Assembly: GCA_019055375.1 (NCBI GenBank)
Contig: JAHQIW010001219.1
Location: 124,001-188,000, forward strand
Direction of reading: 5' to 3'
Length of the DNA: 64,000 nucleotides
DNA from: Parelaphostrongylus tenuis
Lineage: Eukaryota > Nematoda > Chromadorea > Rhabditida > Metastrongylidae
Position numbers and translations under genes: made by a program. The notes beneath the pieces are model-generated. The model saw nothing but the letters and a program-made list of their open reading frames with translations, had not been told where the DNA came from and searched no databases. The number at the start of each line of letters is the position of its first letter. The first letter of the stretch is position 1. Positions 43,201 through 55,200 of this stretch are shown piece by piece.

Positions 43201-46200
43201 GAAAAACTCTTTGGAGTTAAAAAAATCTTCAAATTCTGACAAAAAAGCGTTTACATTTTTGAAAGATGGGATGAATCACGACTCCTAATAAATTCTTCAA
43301 GAGCTGAAGTGATTTGTGTTTACTGAAGTTGAGAAAAAAAGTCATGCCGCTAAACTTTGCGCCGGTAAAGTGCTTAATGAATCGAACCATTCGTAATAAG
43401 ATAAAGAACTGAAAAAGAAAGCAAGCTTAAATTGCTTATGCAGTTCTATCACAACCATTGGAGGGAAATGAAAAGAGAGTGAGTAAACACTCAAGTGGCC
43501 ATTTCCTTTCATGGGAACCTGATTATTTAGCAGCATCCCAACATATCACTCAGCGCTGTCGGATGATTATATTATCTTTTCACCGAAAATTTTGTTTAAT
43601 CCTCGAACTAAATTAGAAAAATTACTGTTTTTAATCGCGTTGTTGACTTTATTTATGAATTTTTAGCTGATATATATCTATTTATTTGTTTTTTTTCCTA
43701 TTAGAGGGTTATTAGGAGATTTCGTTGCACTCGGAAAACAGTTTTAGAAGTAAAACGACTCTTTTTCTAGATGAGCAGGAAAAAAAGTTGTGAAAGAATC
43801 AAAGAGCTAGGGAGATAGAAGCACGCCATGGACTTCTTAGTGTTTGATAGTTTCAAACTATCCTTTTTGAAAATCATTCTCCATAATTTTGGATGATAAG
43901 TTTATATCTGAAATAAATCTTTACCGAATATTTTTTAGCAGTTATCAGTTTAGTTAGGCTACTGACATTATTATTGTTATTATTACTAGTGCTTGTTAGT
44001 TTTCCTTCCCAAAAAGGTTGAAACTATAGAATGCGATCGATAGTGCAATAACTCAACTTTTTAGAAAAACTTTCTCATCTATTGCCAGTTTTGTTTTTTC
44101 GTAATCTTCTTCTCTGTTTGTGTCTCGCCTCTTCTGAGTCCGAAATAGCTATCTTGAATTTATTTCCTTACTTCTTACATATTAAGTATTCCCATATGGG
44201 AATCTCGAGAAAGCCGAAGTTTGTCAAAATTCTATAAAGAGCGAGTTCGTAAGTGCTACTTTTTGACTGAAATTGTCATGAGATATCAGATGAAAAATCA
44301 GGGACGAGGCTTTTCCTGTATCATCTTTTCCTCATCTCTTCGTCATGTAGAACGTTTGCACGACATAAATAAATATAGGTTTTTTTTATCTCGTTCTGGA
44401 GTTCCATACAATAGATGGAGAGGGTGAGATACCGGAGTGGTTACTATGCATCCTATGTGCAAGCAAGATGCTAATTCAACCTTCTCCTCTAACATTTTCG
44501 AGCAATCTAGTGGGAGCGCCCAAGCTCGACTAGATTCAAGGTGGAGATTCCGCTCGATCAGCATTATATGACCGTTAAGAAGGGAACAAATTTTTCAAGC
44601 ACTAACCAAAACTATACAGGAGACGTTCAAAACCTTCTGTGGATGTAATCAAAACATCCTTCAAGTGAAAAATTTTCAAAAATGTAAGGTACTGTGGAGA
44701 AACATCTGCGTCAGCCGGCATTCGAACCCAGATCTCACTCTTTCCGGGAGCGCGTGCTGAACCGTTGTACTACCGTCGCCACTACCAGCACGCGTTTCCG
44801 GAAAGAGTGAGATCTGGGTTCGAATCCCGGCTGGCGCAAATGTTTCTGCACTGCACTCTACATTATTGGGTATATTATAAGATCATACCACCGCAAGAGG
44901 CGGTCAAATAATTGAATTTCGATTAGAAAATTTTCGTTATTTCAGACTTTCTCTGTTGGTTTTGTTTTCAATCTACATTTTACACTTGCATTTACTTCCA
45001 ATGGTCGTAGTGGCGTTGCGAGTTCGTGCGTAATTAATCTTAAGTGTTTCAGTCCATTTAAAGCAGTCTGGGATTGGATTATCTTGCTGCTTGTTATCTA
45101 CACGGCAGTATTCACACCTTACGTTGCGGCCTTTCTTCTCAGAGAAGTTCGTTGATTTTTCTTCTGGAAAATAAATTTTCTCACTTTGTACACCGTAATC
45201 CATGTATTAAATGTTTATCTATGTCGTTGAGTTATTGGGAAAAATAGTTTTTTTTTTAGTTTTTCTGCACACCTTGAAGAAAACAAACTTTTTGTGCAAC
45301 AGTAAAAACTTTCCAGTAGTTTTCTTTGTGACTTACAAACAGCAGATTATACTACTCTAATAAATTGATTTTAGTTACAAGATACCTCACGTAAGGCTCG
45401 ATTTTCGGAGCCGTTGGAAATCGTGGATTTGATAGTGGATATTATGTTTATAGTGGACATTATTATTAATTTTCGCACTACATACGTCAATGAAAATGAT
45501 GAAGTGAGTCTAGTTAGTGATATTTTGTGCATTTTATTTTCGTATTTTTGTATGATAGAAAACAGATCACGAACTTTCTGAAAGAAATCAATGCCGTAAC
45601 CATTTTTTCAGTCGTGTATTTATATGAGGAATCTTACGCATATCGTATTTAACATCAATTATTTTAACCCGTCGCAAAAAATCATCCTTCTTGTCAAAAT
45701 GTTGAGTAAGGTAGCCATGACCATTGATTGGTTGTAGATAAATTTTTGGTAAAAGGAGGACATTGTTCGATGGATTATTGATTTATTGATTTTTGGCGGC
45801 CCAGATATTGTTTTGTCCACCTCCTGCATTTTTCTGGACAGCAACTCTTCTGGGATATCGATATTTTTGAAGACTATGAACGTTCCTAGTGCGCAGCGTT
45901 GTTTTCCAGCACTTTCATTCGTTTCGCTTCACTGTGAGAGTTTGGTTACGATCAGAGGATTTGTCATTTTTTTTTGCTTCTTGGGTGCAGAGTCTCCAGG
46001 TCGTTGCGATAGGCGCAGTAGTTGGCAGGTGCTGAATTGGAGAGACATTGCTGTCGTACGATAAGAATTCTTCCTAATGGTCGTGATTTATATGGATCGA
46101 CGGGTTTTGTGAATTTTTGACTGTTGTGCATTGGAAAGCATATTCTCACATTGCAACCGACATTCCTGAAGGGCTGCAGCAGTTTCAACAATATAGGGAT

Positions 46201-49200
46201 GCGGGCCAAATGTCCCATAATATTGAAGCCATTAAGCACTTTAGAGGCGAGCCTTTTTACTTTACTCTTAGACTTTCCATACTTATCCGACAGTTCAAAT
46301 CTTGGCGATTCTAAAAGTGTACTAGGTTTGCAAGAATACCTTCATAATACCCTGTAGCAGCGGAATAATGCTGCGTTTCAACTTCAGCGCGCATTTTTTA
46401 CTCGACTAGGGTATGTCGACGAATTTTCGACACAGTTCTAGTAGCTTATTCGAAATACTGAAAAACTTGGATTCTGAAATTGTGTTTGGTTTTTTGAAAG
46501 GTCTTTGTAGAGAAGAAATATGTTGCATCTCTTACGGAGATATTCAAAAGCAAACGAAAGGGCGGAAAAAAATCATGAATATTAGAATGTAAGAAGATAC
46601 CAAGAAATGACCTCAAAGCGGAGAAGAAACTATGTTGATATGTGAGAATTCAGCTCAATAACTCGTTTGTACCTTATATGGTTCATATTCCGATCAAAAT
46701 ATTATGGTAAACTCGATGCAGAATCTACAATAACTAGTTAAAGTGGTGTTTTTCAGGTAGTGTCACACCCGGGTAAAATTGCCATCCATTATTTCAAGGG
46801 ATGGTTTATCATAGATATGATAGCTGCCGTACCGTTTGACTTATTATTAGTCAACACGAACAGTGATGAAGTATGTTTTTTCCTTTTACAACTTGATAAA
46901 ACTCTCACTTTTTCTTGGAGCAGAAAATTAATTTACATATGTAATCATATGGTAAGAGAAAAATGTTGACGAACTCACTGGATTTAAGTCTGTTATAAGT
47001 AAATGATCTGTGTCATAAGTAGCTCTTTACATGCTTGGCGAAAAGTCGCGCCGCCAATTCTTGTGAGAATTTGGATGGGTCGATGATCAGCTCATATCAG
47101 TGAAAGTAATGGAAGAGTTATTTTTCTTTATAGACCACCACCCTTATTGGTTTACTGAAAACTGCTCGATTATTACGGTTAGTTCGGGTAGCGAGAAAAT
47201 TAGATAGGTGAGTATTCAAATAGATTTACATCAAATGCTAATTGATTTTCTTCATTTGTGTCGTTATATCAATTCCTTACGGTTAAACTCCTAAATGTAA
47301 TCCTATCATCTACATCTCTCTCACTCTCCGCAAATCGTTGAAAATCTAAACTTTCTTGTTTTTTGGTTTTAATTCTTTTCCTCAGATGTTTGAACTAATC
47401 TTAACGTTAATGGAAAAAATGCAAAATGGGTTCAATTTATCTTCAAAACCGTAGTTTTCATCTATAACGACATTACTGTGGAAATTTTTGGAGCCATTTA
47501 CCCAAAATTTCTTTGCAAACAATATATAGATAATTCTACATCTATTTCTCTCTGTATGGTTTTGAAACTCTCCGCTTAGTACATTTTCATCGAGCCGATC
47601 ATGGTCCACAAAGAAACACGCTAACTTATTTTTGCCATTTTTTGATCTTCCATGGTTTTATCTAGAGAGTGGCACTTATCGATTTTGTTTTAAAAAATGT
47701 TTTCTGAGTAGTAGATGAGATAGCGTGGTGACCTTGTAAGTATAATCTACAGATATTCTGAGTACGGTGCTGCCGTGTTGTTACTGTTAATGGCAACGTT
47801 CGCCTTGATCGCTCATTGGTTGGCATGTATATGGTATGCTATCGGTAGCGCTGAATTACCTCATAAACGAGAAATCACCTGGTTACATCAATTATGTGAG
47901 TTCACAAGATTTTCTCCTATACCCTCAACACAACGATTTTTTTTTCTATATAAGCTGAACGGAGCATTTCGCGCGCTCCAGAAACTTCACACTACTTCAA
48001 TGTCCTTCTTGGGTTGATGTAGAATTGACCGCTGTCAAACATACCATATCAACGTACATAACTTAACACAACGTAAATTACGTACATATATAGGGAGCAA
48101 GCGTGACGTGCTTACAACCCTTCTTCCCATGATCAGCCTCAAGATACATGCTTCATCACGAAATATTGACATGATCGCAAATTTTTTTTCAAATCGCATA
48201 AAATATGCTCCGATCTCAAGGATGTGCTTACGGACCGCCTCCGAACTGTCTTTCATCCAATAGCGTGTCCAGGACCGTTGAGGGTCTACGGCAACTTTGT
48301 CCGGACTGATGCCATCCAAAAAATACTCCCAAGAGTAGTTTTTAAGCTCTAAGTGGAATTGATTTACTCTCAATGTTGCTTCCGGTCGAAAATGTCGAGC
48401 ATCTCAGTTTGGATGACTTACTAGAATATGATCCTCTCACCACATTGCAGTTCGTCGCCCGGGAATACCCTGCAGCTAAGGGTAGTTGTTGAAGCTTCAT
48501 ATAAAACGAATTCAAGAGGATGGCTATGAAACTGTGAAAAACGTTTTCATTTTCGAAAGAACTTTCGTGAGATAGTGAAAATAATGCCAGCAACATACTA
48601 ATAATCAGACTTCTTGAGATCAGAGAACTTTTAAAAAAGCCAACTTCGTCATCTTTCGTGCTACATTTTTGATCTATCGCTTCCACAAGAGATCTGTAGA
48701 GTACATAGGATAGTGTGGGGTTTCGAGTTCGTGGATGAAGGAGCGGCTTTCATCGTTAACGCTCCATTGTACAAATTCATGTGCGATAAAGAGCGTTCAT
48801 TTACATTTTACATCATATTTAAATCATAAACGATAACTCAGTAGCATGATTTGGAAAATGTTGATTGCTTTAGTTTAATTTCAATGGCTACTTTTCAAAA
48901 AACGTGAAAATGAGAATAGGATCAATCGTTCGATGTCTTTCTTTGAGTGAACACTTTATTCAGGGCATTTTCAAGCAATCCTCTCAAGAGCTACGTATTT
49001 TCGTAATAATTGACTTTGTAGTCATTAAAAAGCTAATTTAAGAATGGCATTAGGTATAAAGCATTTTATAGTATCTAGCAAAAAAGTTATTCAGCCTGTG
49101 GAAAGAATTGAGCTAATGCTCAAACGAATATTTACAACTTTAGGTCAAAGTGAACAGACTAGACATTCAATTTTAGCTGAGACAAAAAGTAAAAGTTTTT

Positions 49201-52200
49201 CAACATTGAATTCAGTATTAGTTTGTGTGATTAGAATAAAAAATAAAAAAAATAAAAAGCATAGAAAATTGGAAGTAGAGCTAATCTTGCGAACAAAAGC
49301 GCTGCTGTCCCGTAAATGAAGCATTTATGGGCTGGTGATCTTCAAGTTTTTCACCTAATTGTACTGAATTTGCATCTGTTGAACCCTATTCGTTTCAAAA
49401 CAACTGATTTTTCATGCTGCTGATTTTGTAGCTCGACATCTGAATGAGCCGTACTTTTCGACAAATGGTACAGTACCAGCGGGTGGACCATCGTTGAAGA
49501 GTCGATATGTAACTTCTTTGTACTTTACACTGTCAACCATCACTTCCATAGGTTTGCATGCTTAAATCCTTTTAAACTCTGACCTTTTTTTAACAGAGAA
49601 TTAACACCAATGAGTTTTTTTTACCGTGTCTATGAATGAAGGACTTGATGGATCATTTACATCCTCAAAGCATTAACTCTTAACGCATCTTAGCATAGGC
49701 AAAATATCCTCGAAGAAACGGAAAAGTTCGGTATTTTTGTAGTACATTTACTTATTTATATCCGAAATTAACGATATGCCCTGATTCCTCTAGTTTGCTC
49801 TTTTTTTTTGTCTCATCATGGCAGTGTCAGCACTTTTCGTAAAAACGAAATCTTTTTTTGAAAGCTTTGGCGAACTTTTGCTTTTACCTGAAAAAATTCA
49901 CCAATTTCTTTCGCTTTGGTAAGCTTGTTTCATTCTGGAATCTCGAGATGCTCGTGTTGAGCTTATTCATGTTGTCACTAGCGCCTATCCCCTATAGATC
50001 GGTGGACGATTTATCATCTTGTGATCAGGTTTCTTCTACAACAGGGACGATTCCTGGTTCCATAAGCTCGCCACTAAAGGCCTTCCGGATGAAAGTGGGC
50101 TGGCTTGTTTCTCGTTTGGGCATATAAATAATAAGGGTGGAGGTGGCCTTTTTACATCGTGCCTAGAAACCAATAAACTTGTAAGCCTTTCCTTGAAAAT
50201 GGTGCGCTAAAATTGAGCAGAGAGTGGAAGAACTCATAACTCGGGAGTGGATAAGATAACTTCGTCTACAATGCTTTTGTCTTCAGGTTTCGGCAACGTC
50301 TCCGCTACGACGGATTCCGAAAAGATATTCACTATTATAATGATGATTTTAGGATGTAAGTCGGTAATCAAAATTCTCAGCGGCAATTTCCCCGCGATAA
50401 CTTTTTTTATCTACACTTTACTATAGAGTGAAGAATGTTCTCAAAGTCTGATTGTAGCTTTAATGTATGCTTCTGTGTTCGGTAACGTGTCCGCTATCAT
50501 TCAACGATTGTACAGTGGAACAGCACGGTGGGTTTTTCTTCCTTTAGATGAAAAAATTACTTTTTTGGCTAGAGAAACTGGATAAAACATCCTTTTAGTC
50601 ATCTTTGATAGTTGTACTCTACTTTTTTTTTATTCGCTTTTTGTGTTCAAATGTTCCTAATTTCCTCTTCTAATCTGTACTTAAATGATTTTGATTTCAT
50701 GACCTTGTTTTGACTAATTTGAACGAATTTTTGCTTCTATGTTTCGCGACTTCAATTTCTGAAGTTCTCAACATGTGGAGAGCTTTTTATAGCTATGAGA
50801 TCATTGAAACAACAAATAGCTCAAGTTTATTGCTTTCAAGCAATTCTCAAAATCAAAGAACTTCATCAACGGCGCTTTTTTTCATCTTCCCTAAAATGCC
50901 ATAGATAAGAGCGATTTGATTTTTGCAAAAAAAGTACGGACAAACACGTGCACTTTTGGGTAGTGAATTTTTTTTATCCAAATTATGTAGAGTTTTTCAA
51001 AATCAAGGATAAATAAGAATGAATAAAGCTTACCAAATCAACAGAATTTACTAGAAATACTAAAATTACTAAAATGATAAGGATATAGCATGTTTTGAGC
51101 TGTTAGGTCTAGTGCTAAAGAGGTACCCGTTTCATCCTATTGGGACTCATCAGTAGCCCCCCTCCCTTGGTTCAGCCGATCTCCTGAGGTCAAATAATCC
51201 TCTATAAAAAATTGACGCCGGAGAAATCTAAATCGATTTTATGTAGAAATAAGACTAAAATTACTTTAGCCCATCTTTAACAAACCATATGACAACTAAA
51301 ATTACTATTAAGGAGTATTTTCCAGCTCTCAATAATGGAGTTTTAGGGTATGAGCGTACCAATTTTTTTGTATGTAGAATTGAGGCGAAATACAAAAAAT
51401 AATCAATTTCCAGGTATCACACAGAAATGTCGCGATTGCGCGAGTTCATTCGCTTCCATCAGATTCCAAATCCTCTACGACAACGGCTTGAAGAGTATTT
51501 TCAGCATGCCTGGTCTTATACAAATGGAATCGATATGAACTTGGTGAGCTTGGTCGATAAATCGATAAATTTGCTGAGATCGCATTAAATTTCCTATATG
51601 GTGATGATTTTTTTTTCTTATCACCTCAATTTTAGCCATTGCATCGTTGTTTTTTTTTTCTTTTCATCTTCATACTAACGCATGTAGTAATAGCTCGTGT
51701 AACCCGTTAAAAAAGGTTGTTGCTGATAGCTTCGATAAGATATATCGAAGAAAGCGTGGTAGCAAAGCGGTGTCTTGGTGGTGCAATGAGAGATAGCACG
51801 CGTCTCCGGTATAGATGAAACGCGGCTACAACTCCTGCCTGAGGTCGGATTTTCGAGTACCACTGTGTACTCTCAAATGATTCCATGATCGCTCTGGGAC
51901 TGGAAACGTGGTATTAGACTAGTTTATGAGGATAAAAACACTGAGTTAATGCATCAGTAGGTCCGTGTAAAATCATTTTATAGCCCACTATGAACTAAAT
52001 TTTCGCTGAAGTGCTTAACGGATTCAATAGCAGCTCATTGTATATCGGTGTGGAATTAATCAATACGTTTACCTTTCTTCTCTACTAAAAGTTTAATTTA
52101 GGTACTAAAAGGTTTTCCGGATTGTTTGCAAGCGGATATTTGTCTCCATCTGAACCGAAACCTTTTGAACAGTTGTCCGGCGTTTGCTGGCTCAACACCT

Positions 52201-55200
52201 GGATGTCTGCGAGCGCTTAGTATGAGGTCAGGAATGCTAACCTTAATTCCTCTTCTTGTTATTATTCTTTTCGCCGTTCTTCTCGTTTCATAATCTTTCT
52301 TGTATAGTTTTCATACTTTTACCATTTTGAAATTCCTTTCAGTTCTGAACATGTCGCTTTTTTCCATAAAACCCAGTAATTTCATTTCAGGCCCAAGTGG
52401 CAATACTAATTTATTTTGAAGTTACATAGCTTGACATCTTCAAAACTTACCCTGATCTCATGATTGTCTAAGAGTTTTTGGATTTTAAGATATTTTCTGA
52501 CAACTAACACATTTGTCACTTCACAACAGCCTCTTCAATAGCGTTTCTAAAGCAGTCATAACCTCTGGTCCTTTTGAGTGAGAGCCGCAAGTTACCCCTA
52601 CTAATAGACCATGGACTGTTTGTGGCTAGATTTTAGCGCGTATCAACTAATTAAGAGTAAAGGACAATTTCTAGTGTGTTAATTTACAGTAAATTACATT
52701 ATGTCTCTCTAGTGCTTCACTCCTTACAACTGATTTTTATTATCGCTTCTCTAAAGAGAAAATCTACGGTTCTTTTTTGCAGATTTCGTACCACTCATGC
52801 ACCTCCTGGTGATACACTCGTGCATCGTGGTGACATTCTTACCGGATTACATTTTATTGCCAGAGGCAGTGTGGAGATTCTCAATGACGACAACACTGTT
52901 ATGGGTATTCTTGGTTAGTTTTCTCAATCACGAAATAAACTTCAGCATTTTCAATATTCTAACCTAACTAGTTGCTCTCACGAATGCGAAATTTCGTCAA
53001 CAAACTGTGGTGCAACACCAAAATTGATCTAATAATAGTCATTGACTGAAAAGTATTAGTAACTCTGTTTTGGTTGGTTCCACTGCCAGTGTACTTTCGC
53101 TTCTACGGCCTGGGGTTCTTTTGGTCGATGTGCTACTCGGTCCGTAACTAAATACGCCGTTTATTTGCAACTTCGAAAACTAAAGCTTTTTCATTTCTGC
53201 TTGACAGATGTAGAGAGCTTTCCAATTTCGCATTAAGCTAACAAAATATTTGAACATAAAGTTCTTTGTTCATTTTTTGAGGGCTGAACTAACGTCGATA
53301 GCTCAGCAAGCTCTGTCGTGCTATAGATTTCTTCTGAATTCATCTTTCTACTATTCGAGTTTGTTCGTATTTTGCGGCGATATTGGGGAAACTGCTGTTT
53401 TACGTGCTTCAAAATTTAGAACTTTTAGGGAAAGATGATATATTTGGCGAAAATCCGCTTCTGTATGAAGATGTTGGAAAGTCATCATGTAACGTTCGTG
53501 CTCTCACTTATTGCGACCTCCATAAAATTCTTCGGTATGGCAATTGAAGTTTTTTGAACTGATTAATAGGCTTCTATAGTCCTATATGGTTTTAACAATC
53601 ATTAGACTATCGATCAGAAACACTCTAAGAAATGTTTTGATGTAACATCTCAGAGACGATTTGCTCGACGTTCTTGACATGTATCCGGAATTTGCCGAAA
53701 ACTTCTGCAAAAACCTTGTCATTACCTACAATCTACGTGATGAGTCGCAGTCGACAAAGAAGCGATTTGATCGGCATAAGTTGTTGAGAATGTCTTCTTC
53801 ACTAAACAAAGATCGATTTGGTACGTTCAACGATGTTTGTATCTCATAGTTCTCCTTTTTCCAGAGATCTTTCTTTCAAATGCGTTTTATTCGTCTCCAG
53901 GAACGGCCACATATCTTCCTCATACCGTATTTTGTAATTCTTAAGAAATACCTTCATATCATTTGAAATCTTCTTTGTAAGAATCCATCCCAGCGACTGT
54001 TTTCAAGATCTCCTTATAAACATTCAATACAGTCTGTGAGAGTGTTTAGAGTCTTCTCGATCTAGCTACGTCAAAGCCATATGTACGTTTCGACGTTGTG
54101 GCGGTAACGCTCTAGAAATTGTCACAGACTATGTTGAATGTATATAGCGAGGTTTGAAAAGCAGTCGATGAGATGGATCTCTACAAATTCACTACCGACC
54201 ATAATTCCATCGACTGAAAAAGGTGGCGATGAATCAATACCGCGTGCTATCACAATGAATAACGTCTCCCTAACCTTGCTAGAAAATAAGGTTCACCTGA
54301 GGGCATGAGCCATTGATCAAGCGGGTGTTCCGCTCCCCACTGCTATGTCCAGTTCCAGCTTAATATATCCATAAGTTTGAAACTAAATTCCGATGGTTAT
54401 GAATCAATAATTTACCATATTTGTTTTCTGGTGATGCTAAGCATTTTCAAATATCTTCGGCTGCATCTTTGAATTGATTATGTAGATTCTGCTGATCGAC
54501 AACGAAAAAGTGGACAGAATCAGTATCACGAACCGATTCGAATCCGATCGATCGCCGGCAGTCGGGTGGATCTCGAGGTAAAACATTGTCAATAACTGAT
54601 AAGTATAATCACCAGTTACACAATTCGTGCACATTAGCTGCATATGTTTTTTGATTTATCTCTATTTCCTCTGTTGTCACTCTTGACGAGGATAGAATGT
54701 AAGCCCAATGTACCGAAGAATTGAGCATTGATGAGAGCAAGATTTAGAATGCATATGTTTTGTGAGTGCTATTATTAACAGCACTGAGGATTCTGCTACG
54801 CTTTGGTTTTCGTATCTGTGAGAAGCGCTTTTAAAGCAGCAGCTAAAGAATAAATGAATAATTTCTCCTGTTTAGCCGTTCCGAGATGTTATTGATATTA
54901 TTTGAATAACACAGCCCACTGATGCACTGACCTTAAGCGGCTGGTCTTCAATGAATAATTGATAGACCCAAACATCAAATTGGCTCTGAAGAAAGCAACC
55001 CGCCGAAACGTTAGCCACCTCGACTACTGTATATTGGAGCTGCATTTCTGACTGTGTTGTTGTATGCTTCGCTAATATTCAATAACTAATATCGATAACA
55101 CCTCGGAACAACTAAACAGAAGAGAATATTCATTTTTTCAAACCATGCCGAGGTTAATAGATAGCCGGTCTTGGAAATTATTACAGCAGCTAAAGGTAAT

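Noticed and set aside
44410..44560. tRNA-Leu or tRNA-Ser-like start (GAGATACCGGAGTGGTTA)
   Set aside because: No matching T arm or acceptor stem in range; likely chance or a heavily degraded pseudogene.
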